A stretch of DNA of 64,000 nt from positions 20,791,653 through 20,855,652 of the forward strand of contig OY282560.1 in assembly GCA_958295665.1 (NCBI GenBank), read 5' to 3'. Below are positions 45,001-56,639 of the stretch, piece after piece (the stretch's first letter is position 1; each line of letters begins with the position of its first letter). A program made the translations under genes and the position numbers. Source of the stretch: Tipula vernalis (Eukaryota > Arthropoda > Insecta > Diptera > Tipulidae). The notes beneath the pieces were generated by a model. It made no database searches. It was given only the letters and a program-made list of their open reading frames with translations, and was not told the origin of the DNA.

Positions 45001-46390
45001 ATAAAACAAGGCCCAACGGCAAGAACTATTTTGGAACACTATTCATCCTAATGGTATTATGATCGATACCATAAATGAAAAATTAGATTTGCCAAATTTT
45101 TTTTCCATACGAAGCTAACCCAGACAATTTTCTTCGTCTCCAGCACCGAACGGAACACACATATTTTTTCCTATATATATATATATATATATATATAAAG
45201 AGTAAACATTGGGCATTAATTTTGTTGAAATTATTATTTTTCTGGTTCCTCCTGAATTTTGCAGGAAGTATGGTCACCCTATTCCTACCTATATTCTACC
45301 TAGGCGATAAGGAGAATGTCAAAATAAAACTGAAAGACAATTTCTGCTGTCAGCGATTAAACTTGATAGACAAGAAAGATGCAAGGGGGGCTGGATTTTA
45401 TTCAAATGTATGTAAAGGATTTGAGAATATTGACGTCAAGGCGTATTGGACGAATGACATTTCGCATATACGAGTATATCACATTGATGACTGCAGAAAT
45501 TATCTTACAGTATTATTTTTATATCCCTATAAAAGAGGGTCCTAGTCTAAGCTGATGGAAGCTTATGTTTAGCCTTTTAGCGTTTAATTTTTGTATTCAG
45601 GAGGTCCTATTCTAAATATTTAGCCAAAGCAGACAAAAATGTTTTGTTAAAATTAGGTAATTACTGTCATGTTTGAGTTTTTCTGGTGCCCCATATAGAG
45701 TGTCTTGATGTTTTTATAAGTTGTGAAAAACCCTAAATTATCTTTTTATAAGTTTTAACAACAAATTTCAATCGCAAATTTAACATATTTGAATTGATAT
45801 TGCCTACTAAAGTGACTTGCACATTACTGCAAGAAAACCGTTTTATGGGCTTTTCCCTGAAAATGACAGAAACCATTTTAGCTTTGAAAAAATACTTTAT
45901 GAAAAATTCAGCTCTCTCCCAGAATATTATAATTATTGCAAACAAAAGCCGAGAAGTTAAAAATATTGTATGATTTTTAATATGTTCCGAAGATTGTAAG
46001 AGAATTCAATCCAGTTTCGAACTGATGAGCTTATGATTATGAAAAAATCAATCTTCTCATCAGACCGTGGCGACTGGACTGATTATACCACAATTTGCGT
46101 TCTATATATACAGAATGTGCTGTGCATTAAGTACTAGCGAATCATAACTAATACAGATGAAATCTCTTACAATTTTTCTTCTTCACGACATTCACACAGC
46201 ATTAAAATGGTCTAATCACCGGTAGCATATTGGAAATTACATGAATTAATTAACATTCAACAAAAAATTAATAAAGTAAAATATTGTGTAAAAGTATTAT
46301 GTATTAGTAGAGCAATTATTAGAACAGGGGAGTACAAAATGAAAGTGCGGTGTACAGGAGTAAGCACACGTACACACTTCGACAGCACTG
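42100..46390 (+). mobile_element. Second composite hAT-like element (CAGTGCTGTCG family)
   Basis: The left end CAGTGCTGTCG at 42100 and right end CGACAGCACTG at 46380-46390 are flanked by the perfect 8-bp duplication GTTGGTAT (42092-42099 and 46391-46398). Inside, the left end of the same family recurs at 43692 in the same orientation. The structure is a partial copy (42100-42730), about 960 bp of other sequence, and a near-complete copy (43692-46390). The outer ends, not the inner one, match the duplication. No transposase is readable. Confidence 0.85.
43692..46390 (+). mobile_element. hAT-like nonautonomous element, copy C
   Basis: It aligns by eye along its length with copy A (2881-5421): CAGTGCTGTCGCTCTGAA at the start, GGCTAAGTCAGATAATAAAT in the middle, and GGGGAGTACAAAATGAAAGT before the end. 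It is 158 bp longer than copy A. A TA tract (45172-45197) accounts for part of the difference. The bases left of 43692 do not duplicate those right of 46390. Confidence 0.8.
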
Positions 46391-46410
46391 GTTGGTATAA
46401 TTACAAATTT

Positions 46411-47331
46411 AACTGGTGCACATCTCTTTATATATAACATGCACTAATTCCGGAAACCAAAATTTTTTTTTGCATCCATATCTAATCCATTCTCGCCTGG
46501 AAATTTTGCTTTCATAACATTTTTACGATTTTCTGTTCATTTTGTTTCCTCTTTAGTTTTCAAATATGTACATTAATTCCATAAAACCGACACCACAAAT
46601 AAGAAAAAAAAGACGCGAGAATGAAATGGAAAAAATTATGAACCAAAACAAAAACAAAAAAATCCGCGATAAACCAAAAAACAAAAAAAATTCTATTAAT
46701 TTAATTGCGACAGGTGCGTGACATTTTTTAATTGTCTGTCATATTTTTGTCGTTATTGTTGTTGTCTTCTTACGTAATTTATGTAAACATATGGTCGACG
46801 AATGGTATTATTTTTTGGGAAAAATATTATTTAGAATTTATTAATGAAAAATTTAGGGTTTTTTTTTTTGCTTTTTATGTGTACGCGCGCGCCGCAGAGG
46901 GGGAAAAACAAAACAGAAAGTTTTCTTTTATTTTTTTAATGGCACTTTTCTCTGTTGTTGTGACATTTTAATTTATGTGTATAATCGTTATATTCTTTGG
47001 TGTGTTTGTCTGTTACTTGAAAATTTCTAAAGGAAAATGATTTGTCACATCACACACAGAGTGTATATTTAATTAGATTGGAAGATTATGTTTTTGAATT
47101 AAAAGGATTCATTTATATAGAAAACTGTAATTATGTTTTGAGCTCAATATCTTAAATGTGGAAACATATTTGTCACTTAGAAAATTTTTTTTTTGGTATA
47201 CAACAGGTCAGTATTAGTTATAATCAAATATTTCGAAAAATCAATGAACATCCAAGAGTAATTTTCTTAATTGGAATAAATTTTGGTTACAGCGCCATTT
47301 GCTGTTTCATCCATACTGGCTCAGGGTTTAT
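46411..47331. other. AT-rich stretch without recognised features
   Basis: Sequence right of the copia insertion site. An 79-codon frame at 46732-46971 is hydrophobic and AT-driven. No family is recognised. Confidence 0.35.
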
Positions 47332-47900
47332 TTATTTTAGAGTCGTGGATTTGTTGGATGCATGGGGTATCACCTGATCCATTAACCGGCACATAGTATG
47401 TGGCGCGTTACTGAGTCGTACGTTTGTTATCTCGTTGACGAGTGTTGCATCTAAGCAGACCTGGGCTTTGCCATTTGGTTTCAGAACTAATGTTACAGAT
47501 GAACTCCTAGCAATATTTGACCCTTCAGTCATTCCCAATGATAACTTTAATTGAAGATAATGGATAGAACCTTTGTTTTGACGGACATAGCTCCTTAAAC
47601 ATCAATAATATGTGATAATATCGATGTTTTACCTAAAACTTGCTTATTATTCACCTATGATAATACATGGGAATTTATGGTTCCGGAATCTTCTTTATTA
47701 TATCTGATTTTTGGACTACCTTAAATGAGATATTTGTTCAGAGTTGCTTGGGCAACAGGATTTTCGAGAAAAGTTTCGCACGCCAACCAACTCCATTAAT
47801 TTTGACTTTTGCGAATGGTCTCTGAAACATTCTGAAATAACTCATTTTAACTCTTTCCCCTTCTTGCAATACTTTTTAATACGATAACCAACAGTTCAAC
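47332..47900 (-). pseudogene. Ty3/gypsy fragment: protease and reverse transcriptase
   Basis: From about 47880 downward: YCKKGKELK, then RPFAKVKINGVGW, matching YWEKRKEVK and RPFAKVKINGIGY of the plus-strand copy near 51290-51400. The protease active site after it is lost. From about 47580: SKQRFYPLSSI, then SSSVTLVLKPNGKAQVCLDA and LVNEIT (47510-47420), the first blocks of gypsy RT. The RT stops at 47332, before the catalytic YxDD. It is an inverted partial copy of the family at 49.6-51.6 kb. Confidence 0.75.
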
Positions 47901-49599
47901 ATTTATTTCTCAACTTTTGTGATGCAACAGCTGGAACAGCATTTGGCAAATTGGAATATTTGGTAACGTTAATTTTGTTGTATGATTGATTTAAAAGTGA
48001 TTGTTGTGATTTGGATCCTGGTATTGTTACAAATGAATATTGCACTGTATTGGTGGTATATCGATAATTAGGGATTATACTAGGTGGGGAGTACTAAATT
48101 AAGTGAGTATGAAAAATGAAAAAAAAAAATTGGGAATCAAATTAGGTAGGAAAAAAAAAATTTGGACTGTTTGAGAAATAGAAAAAAAAAAAGAAAGGGG
48201 AGTGAAAAATTAGACTTGATAGGGTAAAGACCCAAATAAAAAAATAAAAAAAATTGTGTCTGAACGACGTTTGACGTTTTAATCGGTTATTGCGAGCGGA
48301 AAGTTCCCTGGCTGAGGATTCGATCGAGGGTGAAATCAGAGATTGGGTAGATAACTATACATCTATATATCTCCATATATAAAATTTTTTTATTGTTCCT
48401 AAATTTGTTTTAAAATTGTGAATATTTATTGTATATACGTTTAATCGGGCGGGTATAATTTAAATGCGGGATATGCTAAACATTTTTTTTGGTGTTTGAG
48501 TTCATTGGGCACCCGGTATAATTATATGAGTACATGTCGATGTATATAAGTATATAAATATACATGTATAAATATAGACACATACAGGTGTAGCGTGGGG
48601 TCACACTTGGGCGGCATATCTTTGTGTAATTTGTGTGGTTGTAGTGTTTCCGTTTGTGTGGTTAAACATTTTTTTGATTTAAATATCATGATACCTACAA
48701 TGAGTGAGTAAATTTTTTGTGAATTTTATGTTGCAAAAGAAAAAACGAATCCGCGACCCAAACCTAGCAATCCCTGAGCCAGTCGAGATGGAAACGAATT
48801 AAGCACCCGTAACAATATAGCGCCCAAGCTGTATTTTAATTTTGTATGGAATTTATTTTAATGTTTTTGTTTTGAGTCGCTTTGGGGATCAGTGTTTTAT
48901 CAACCTAAAACCGTCATATCTTCCGTTAGGGAATAGATTTTAAAGAGTATAAAAAGGGTGGAAATATGCTTTCTTAAAGTTCTTCAAAACTAAACAACAG
49001 CAGTATTAATTTGTGTAAATTCCATACTACAATTTTTTCAAAATTTGTGATTCACTTGCATTCTTTTGATTCCTTTTCCAATTCGGTCATGTTCTTACTC
49101 CCAAGTTAGGATTGATTAAGTTTAAAACGAATTGTTGATCCCGTTCTTTTAATGTTTGCTTTTAGGCATAGATTTTCAGAATCCTATTCTTCGCAATTGC
49201 GAATCGATTTTAAGGTGTGAACTTCTGAGGATTTGTGGTCAATTCAGAGGATGAATTATTATGTGTGAATATGGTGTCTACAGTTTTAAATCCTCAATCG
49301 AGTTGAATAATTATACAACAACAAACATTTTATTTAGTAGTTTCCGTTTAATATTTTTATAGTTTGGAAGTTCAGTGTGACTCGTGGTTTTGCAACACAT
49401 CATGCTCATTCAGACACAATTTTTTTTTTTTTTTTTGAATTTGTTACAATAGTAATAACGGCAGCAATTTTAGTCTTGCTGGTTTAGGAAACCGGTATTA
49501 TTAGTGTACAATTTTACACAAGTGCTAAATATTTTTTTTTAATATTAATCAGGTGTGGTCAGTTCAGTAAAGCAATAAAAACTAATATGGAACGCTGGT
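47901..49599. other. AT-rich stretch between two gypsy copies
   Basis: Its left end (to about 48060) may hold decayed gag of the minus-strand gypsy. Long A runs occur at 48118-48245. GAGGATTCGATCGAGGG at 48315-48331 resembles a box B, without a partner. A 17-T run lies at 49420-49436. The 5' LTR of the plus-strand gypsy may be here but was not delimited. Confidence 0.3.
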
Positions 49600-49639
49600 T
49601 CGACAGGTAACAGGTAGTCCGAAGGAAAAATTAAAATCT

Positions 49640-51250
49640 CTAAAAATATTAATAGAGGAGGAAATTTCAAATCCCGTATTGCAGCCTCATAAGGCACATA
49701 AACAAGCGGCAAAAAATCCAGATCGTGAATTACGAAGGTGCTCAGTTAAGTTGAGTGATTTAGTGCGGTGGTTTATTAAATTAAAGGACAAAGATAGTAA
49801 AGAAATTGACTTTACGGCTAGTCGATCCCAACTAATAGCACAAGGAGGTATAAAGCAGGATGTTTAAAATTGGTGGATAAGGTAAACATTTTAATGACTA
49901 ATGTCAGGAATGTTTTGATAGGCGCTGGGGTGTTGGACGATTCCATCAACATTGTCGAGGAAAACATTCTCATTGATTCCGAAGACATGTCTTCTTCTGA
50001 GGATGAAGCATCAGACAATGAATCATTATATTCAACCAATACGATGCTCCATAGCAACGATAAAGGTAAAAATATTACCATATCTAATTCGGAGACAAAC
50101 CAAGCTGGAGCGAGTAATACCCAAATACATAGTAGGCATCAAACGGCAACATCCCTAGAAAATTTAAATGTACAATTTCAAAAGTTAAATTGTGTAGATA
50201 AGGTTCGAACGCTAGCACCAAATGATGAGCAAATTACAGCAGATGTTCCTAACGTTTCGAATGTCACTTATCAAAAGGTGAACCAAAATTCACAATTTTA
50301 TAATTTTCAAAAACAACGAGATTATTCACCGGCCTTACCAATATTCGCATATATGCCAAATTCGTCTGCCGGATATAACAACGTACAACATCAACTTTCC
50401 AAATGGAAAATTGAATTCGATGGATCTACCACCGGGATATCGATTGACCGGTTCCTGTTCAAAGTATAACATTTGAATTGAATGAATTTAGCGTGTTACT
50501 GAAAGGTATAGCGTCTAATTGGAATCGTTTGTTGAATTCTATAATGAAATTTTGGTACTGACTTTGCAATTTCGGTCTCCAATAGCAGACACAGAAATTC
50601 TACGAATTTTAAGATATAATATGCGGGCCGACCTGCAAAACCATTTGGCGGACCAAGATATTGATAATATTAGTAACTTGGTAAGACGATGCGTTGCTTT
50701 GGAGGACACGTGGAAACGTAATAATAAAATTTGTGATTTAACATCGAGAAATGTAAGCAAACACATTAATGAAATTTCTGCTGGGGTTGAGCCGCAATCT
50801 AAAGTCGGTTCCACCAAATTTCGAATGGCAGGCCATGTCCACTAATTTTAGTGATGAAAATCATTGGAATCAACGGCATCAAAATTCGGCTTTTCAACCA
50901 AATTGCAGTCCTGTACAAAATCTTCAAAAGTCGCATTACCAAATTGATGCATACAATTCTAATTTAAAGACAATTATGAATTCAGATTATCAAGTTTGTT
51001 GGGATTGTTTGGAAATAGGCCATAAATTTGATCGGTGCAACAAACCTCTTCGTCTATTCTGTTATGACTGTGGTAAGGAAGGCGTGGCAAAACCAAATTG
51101 TTTCAAATGTGTATCAGGAAACGGTCAGCCGGGGAACAAACGGGCTGCTATAAGAATTCCTCGGAACCAGGAGCAGCAATCAAATTCAGCAACAAATATA
51201 AGCAACAAGATGATGGGTTACAAAGACCAGAATCATCACGAAAGATGAGA
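49640..51250 (+). pseudogene. Gypsy gag with zinc knuckle
   Basis: An upstream frame (49679-49867) and the main stretch (49870-50469) encode the N-terminal region, with an acidic Ser-rich patch (DSEDMSSSEDEASDNES) and ending KWKIEFDGSTTGISIDRFLF, the start of the capsid. After a deletion or frame break, 50519-50845 gives the capsid C-terminal half: SFVEFYNEILVLTLQF, IADTEILRILRYNMR and RRCVALEDTWKR. At 50997-51110 CWDCLEIGHKFDRC is a CCHC zinc knuckle, followed by a second CYDCGKEG...CFKC whose His is lost. The protein would assemble the particle and bind RNA. Confidence 0.82.
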
Positions 51251-51560
51251 AACAAATCGTTACCTGCTGCTAACCGTACTAAAAAGTATTGGGAGAAGCG
51301 GAAAGAGGTAAAAGGAGATATTTCAGAATCGGTTCTCTGTGATGAAATAGATGAAAGACCATTCGCAAAAGTCAAAATTAATGGAATTGGGTATACCGGA
51401 CTGATGGATAGTGGAGCATCTATAACCGCTCTAGGGAAGGGGTGCGAACTGTTTCTAAAAAAATGCGGACGTTCAGGTATTCAATAGTGCGTCTCATATC
51501 AGGACAGCGAGTGGCAAGTCGGAGCGAAAAGTTGGTTATATATATGGGCCAGGATCTGAA
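51250..51560 (+). pseudogene. Gypsy aspartic protease
   Basis: The frame reads YWEKRKEVKGDISESVLCDE, RPFAKVKINGIGYTGL and MDSGASITALG, with DSGAS at 51407-51421 as the active site. A shift follows and the next block reads SHIRTASGKSERKVG. The flap and C-terminal ILG block are not recognised. No RT follows. The protein would mature the Gag polyprotein. Confidence 0.8.
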
Positions 51561-51600
51561 GTGAATTTTTAGGATTTCGTAAGGTCCCACAAGCATTAAA

Positions 51601-53219
51601 TTTGGTTAAAAATTAGAATTTGGTGGAACCGAATTTAAATTATAATTCAATTGTTATTCAACGCCAGTGGAAACGTTTGCTTGGTGTTAACTCGCAAATT
51701 TAATGATTGTGTTTCCAAGTATCCTCCAATTGTCCTACGTTACTCATATTATCAATATCTTAATGAAATCGCAGAGGCAGTATCAAATTTTCAAAATTTT
51801 TTATTTCCTTGAATCGACTAGTTGTCGGATGTCATCATCTGTCCGACGGTTGTAAAATCCGTCAATCAACGCACATTTAAGTTGATTACGTAAATTATTT
51901 TAGGTTCAATATCGTAAAAACATGAAAACGAAAAATTTTATATTGGGCCTTCTGAATTGTTATGCAATCTAACCAATGGACATCAAATGCCCCAAAAACC
52001 TTAATAAAATGTAACATGCAAAAAATCGATGCTAAGATAAGAAACTTTCTGAACATTTGAAAAGAATGTCGCAACCTTCGAACAAAATTTGAAAATTCTC
52101 AATAATTTCTTAATAATCTGAAAAAAGTCGAAGTTTCAAAGTATTTTAAAAAATTTAGAAAACTATAACTTTAAACTATAACTCGAAATATCCAAAATGT
52201 TGAATAATCTCGGAAACACTTCAAAATCTATGATTCTGAAACAAACTGCTACTGAAACCTAAGCACAATACAACCCCATGTAAAATTCGAACAAATTCGA
52301 AAATCTCGAAATACCTCGAAAATGTCGAAAACTTTAGAAGCAAATTTAGAATATGGAACTGGAATAATCTGGATTACCCCAGAAAAACTCGAATAATATC
52401 CATGTGCAATACGAATCATCTGCAGTAATTTCAATAATATCTAGAAACTTTGACATTAATGGATAATTTCGAGAAGCCTGCAAATCTGTTGTGATTGCCG
52501 ATTCATTTATGAAAGTCACTAATATACTTGTTTAAACATACTGACGCTAAGCCGAACAATGATTTACTACGAATAGGCTCTAAAATTCCCGAATAGTGTC
52601 GAACTCCTCGAATAATCTCAAAAACACTGGAATAACCTAACTGTTTCGAGAAAACCCAATAAACAGTAATCCTCTAATAAACATCAAGCAACTCAAGTTT
52701 CATCTAAACTAGCATAATTTCGAAAATCTCGAGAAATTATAAAAAAAAATGAAAACGTCAAATCCGGAACATCGACACTTAAAATCGGGACCTCTATCGA
52801 AATCGTGTGAGGAAAACCCGATCCAAAGAATTTCGAAATTGGGAGAATCCAAAGGAATTAGCATTTTTCGTACATTTAGTAGTTTTCCAAATCAACCAGG
52901 TGTGTACCGGTACATTTCGATTTTATTTACCGTTTAGAATTTTAATAGATTTAATCGCTGAGAAGTTTTTCACAAAAAGTGTAACTACACAAATTTACAT
53001 AAAGTGTAGCCGTACATAAAACAAATGTAATCACTATAATAGTTAATTATTTTCAAGAGCCTTCATTGAAATATCGTCCATTACCTCTAATAAACACTTT
53101 ACTGCTTAAGGAATCAACAATGTGTATGGCCCACTTCAGTTGACACAGATTTTAATTAACGGTTCTGAAGAACCCTGCGCACTCGGCCTAAATTAATATC
53201 AGATAATGGACATCAGTCA
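51601..53219. other. AT-rich stretch with CTCGAAAA-type degenerate repeats
   Basis: From about 52020 to 52760 short irregular units such as CTCGAAAATNTCGAAA recur. The part 52170-52450 is similar to 54130-54590. No coding family is recognised. Confidence 0.4.
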
Positions 53220-53365
53220 TGCTAATTTAATAACTAGAGAATTTAAACCAAGTAGACACGGTTCTTGAACACGTATGCGCCTATAGTGCCAATCACAATG
53301 TACGAGGTATTAAAACATTTTTTACGGATAGTGTACATGGAAAGTCGATTTCATAAAATTTTATT
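53220..53365 (+). pseudogene. Copia reverse-transcriptase scrap (tentative)
   Basis: The frame reads TYAPIVPITMYEVLKHFLRI and VYMESRFH, resembling the copia RT block ETYAPVAxxxxxRxLLAIA...LxxHQMDV. The catalytic Asp that should follow is not present; the open frame continues to 53477 without further match. A short relationship only. Confidence 0.4.
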
Positions 53366-54584
53366 TCCAGCATGCAATATTCCTGATCACCAATATTTAA
53401 AATGTTTAACAACTAAATTGAGCTATCTTTATATATGGTCCTATAGTGCCAGTCATATCTTGTGGACTGAACTATAAAATTTATCAGAGGTGATTTCACA
53501 AGAATAAAATTGTCTTAATGAAAGTTATTGAGAATTATTTGCTAAAATACGAGCGGCTACTTTTCTTTTATGTACCATTACACTTTTTTATTGTATACAC
53601 TTTGTGTGCACATTATGTAGCTAGACAACCTTACGATGCCAAACAATGGTAAGTCTCGAGGGTCGAATTTTCTGTAGCCATTTGCGGTAGAGATGTTTGG
53701 AATATAGAGGATTGACAAGTAGAAAAATCGATTTTTTGATAAAAAGATTAAACGGAAATTTTTAGGCTCCAAAAGTCCTCTACAGGTTAAAATCTTTATC
53801 GTTTACCGGTAATTTAAAATTACTCAATCACTTGCTTAAATACGTTATTAAATAGAGAAATACACAAATGATACGTCTCATACCAATACGGATTCATTGT
53901 TCTAAGCTACAAAAAATAGCCAATTGCTATTTCCTATGGTGGTAAGCCTTGTTTCTATAAGCTCCTCGAACTAATCGCCATAAGGATTTGGATTAATTTT
54001 TAAAACGTTCAATTATATCAGGATAAATTTATTGGGGACCAATAATTTTTGTAAATGGTAATTTTTAAAGTTTCAATTCGTTGATAATTTTGAAATTTCT
54101 TTCAAAAATATCGACTTATCGGTAAATTTGTAAAGCCGAAATATCAAATAAACTCGAAATATCGAACATGTTAAATAATCTACGAAAATTTTCAAAATGT
54201 ACGTACTAAATTCAAAAAATCTGTAAAATGAAAATCCAAACAAAATAAGTTTGTCAAAGTACTTTTGACCTTACAGTTCTTATTATTTATGATCTTGGAA
54301 ATCATTTCATAAACCGGATAGAATTTATTGTTACCAGAGATCCCATTTGTATAAGATTCCGATTTGTATGTATAAGTCTATAACATATCGTTACCCAAAT
54401 CTAAGCGCAAAACATAATTCGAATAAATTCGAAAATATCGAAAACCTAGGAAATTTAGAATAAACGGCAATCGCTCGAGTAACCAGAAAAACTTTAATCT
54501 CTGTACAGAACTCGAATAATTCCGAGTAATTCGTATAAAACTGAAAAGTCTGTGAATCTGTTCGATCGGTCTTTAAACAAAGCA
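53366..54584. other. AT-rich stretch with degenerate repeats
   Basis: 54130-54590 resembles 52170-52450 (ATATCGAACATGTTAAATAA versus ATATCCAAAATGTTGAATAA). Small minus-strand frames here are products of this repeat. Confidence 0.35.
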
Positions 54585-54960
54585 CCCTGGATTTTACCGA
54601 GTCAAATCAAAATTTTATAAAATTTTCTTAACAACACCATTCTGACCATAATCAAATAAAAGCTTACTACGAATCGTATGGTCACCTAAGTCAATAAACA
54701 ATACATAGATGGCAGTGATGGCAGTAAAAATGTAATAAAATCGAACCAAAAATTACCACCTGGGGAAATTTCAAGTTTAAAAATTGTAGGAAAAGCAAAA
54801 CAAATTCACAAAATATTAGGAACGTGTGATCATTTTGTGTATTGTTTTGTAAACATCTTAGACATCTGATGTTCACTAGTAAAACTAATGATAAATTTAG
54901 CAAGTATTATTTTAATTCGTCAGAGCCAACCTTGATGTATTTTCCAAAATTAAAGTTCGA
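54585..54960 (+). repeat. Dispersed repeat, second copy
   Basis: Matches 16455-16790 in the same orientation (ACATAGATGGCAGTGATGG, AAAGCAAAACAAATTCACAA, TTTAGCAAGTATTATTTTAA). It is preceded by AAAGCACCCTGGATTTTACC, a decayed form of the GAGCACCCTGTATTTTATAG that precedes the copy at 16164. Confidence 0.75.
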
Positions 54961-56639
54961 AAAATATATTTTAGACATAAGTTATTTTTAATATCAATAC
55001 AAAATCAATTTTTTTATTGAAAACATTATTTATACTCGCTAGGCTCTACTCTCTGTAAGTCGTATCGAATTATTTGTAAATGTTAGTAACATTAAGCAAA
55101 TTACGGACGAGTTCAAGAAATCTTTAAAATTCTAGTTTCAGAATAACTTGAGGGTTGAAAAAATACAGGGCATTGAGGTATACCAAAAACACTTTTTGTA
55201 CGAATAATTACTTCCAAAAAGTATGCATTCAACTAGATTCCACTTGTTGTAAAATAAAGAGGTTTGTTAGTATTTAAACTATTCCAATATATTGCTTTCT
55301 AAATATAGATATGTAGCAGGGCGATTGAACCATATAACGCGCTTGAATTTATTATTTTTTCCATTTCCCTTGGTAAACAATGTAATGTACGATTTGTTCA
55401 CGATGAAAAGTTAATTTTTTATTTTTTTTTTGCTGTATACACAACCGCGTTAAAACCAAAAAAATATGAAAATATATCCATTTTTCTTGGAAGATAACTA
55501 AGTTCGATAACAAAAAATGTTAAATGGATACAATTCTGTGTATACTCTATGGTGTACATATCAAAATTTTATAAAAGAGTTTGGTTGTTTTGTATGATAT
55601 CGCGTTGCGTGATAAATACATTATTTTTTGTATATTTTTATGAAAACTACATCTATATAAATAATAAAAATATTTATTTAGTTTAGTTCATAACTATATC
55701 TATATAGGTATATGGTATAAGAAGAAATTTTATTTATTAACAGGAAAGCTTTCATATCTCATGTCTAACTACATATTATAAATGTATATCCCGTAAATTT
55801 ATTTATTATAACAAGTATACGGTTAGTTAATAGCAAAACTTAATTTTGCTTGTTATCCTGTGGAAAATGCTTACAGGAACATTTCGAATAACGTTGTCTA
55901 GTACAAAGAAGAAGTGGATCGCGATAGTTTGCTCATCTGTTTGTAAATCTTCTTTTAACCTACTCTACTTTCTGTCCGCTTCACACAAAATATTTCGTAA
56001 AGTTCTTCATTACGCCTTAACACCACTCTTTTACCCATCTAAAGAACGCTTTACTAAGCTTTGCTGTATAATTTATTTTCTTATTGAGTTTAAGATTAAT
56101 TAAATAAAACTTTTGAACTGGAATATTGTAACTATAGTAACCATTTAATTGGATTCGAGAATTGCGATAGTTTCATAAAACATCATATCTCGTATAATTC
56201 AAACAACACGCAGGTACATTATTCTACCAAGTGGTTCAAATACTGCATTACTTAAATAACGTGTAATACAATAGTTATTTATATATATGCAAAGTTATCC
56301 CAGACTTTTATCCCATAGTGCAGATAACCAAACAGGCAGTGTTTTAATCACTCTGATATATGTATGTACATATACTTATCTATCGATCTTACTATGGTAA
56401 AACTCTTATTTAATACGACATTTTTTATAAGTGGTATCTTTATTTGCCTACACCGGAAGAAGCAGGTGTACAAACCCTGCAGGCCCTTTCAACAAATAAT
56501 TCCATAAATTATTAAAATAATTTGTTTGCTCCGCTTGGAACCCTTACAAATTAATGAATCATATGTGGGCTGGGGCACCATAGAACCGCCTGGCTGCACA
56601 CAACCGAGTTCAGAACTGAGCATGCTGCTTAAACATATC
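54961..56639. other. AT-rich stretch without recognised features
   Basis: An 85-codon frame at 55846-56103 has no motif. Nothing else was found. Confidence 0.35.

Larger units (their letters stand above)
36622..46405 (+). mobile_element. Copia retrotransposon (copia 2) with two nested insertions
   Basis: The element starts TGTTGAAACG and ends ATTACA, with the 5-bp duplication AATTT at 36617-36621 and 46406-46410. Its 3' LTR is 41964-42099 plus 46399-46405 (143 bp when rejoined). Its 5' LTR is cut off after 59 bp. Two later insertions lie inside: 39169-41615 in the RNase H region and 42100-46390 in the 3' LTR, each with its own 8-bp duplication. Removing both leaves a copia body of about 3.0 kb that lacks gag and has many internal deletions. 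Confidence 0.88.
49600..51600 (+). mobile_element. Ty3/gypsy retrotransposon remnant (gag and protease)
   Basis: A gag with coiled leader, capsid part and zinc knuckle is followed by an aspartic protease. RT, RNase H and integrase are absent to the right. LTRs and primer site were not identified. A related inverted fragment lies at 47332-47900. Confidence 0.8.

Noticed and set aside
43692..46390. Copy C as an independent insertion inside copy B
   Set aside because: Its left flank does not match its right flank, whereas the left flank of 42100 matches the right flank of 46390 over 8 bp.
53157..53185. A copia CEPCALGK block from GAACCCTGCGCACTCGG
   Set aside because: The nucleotide match is brief and the surrounding residues do not continue the GAG-pre-integrase pattern.
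55846..56103. An 85-codon host gene
   Set aside because: No domain, no splice or promoter context, and composition close to the surrounding AT-rich DNA.
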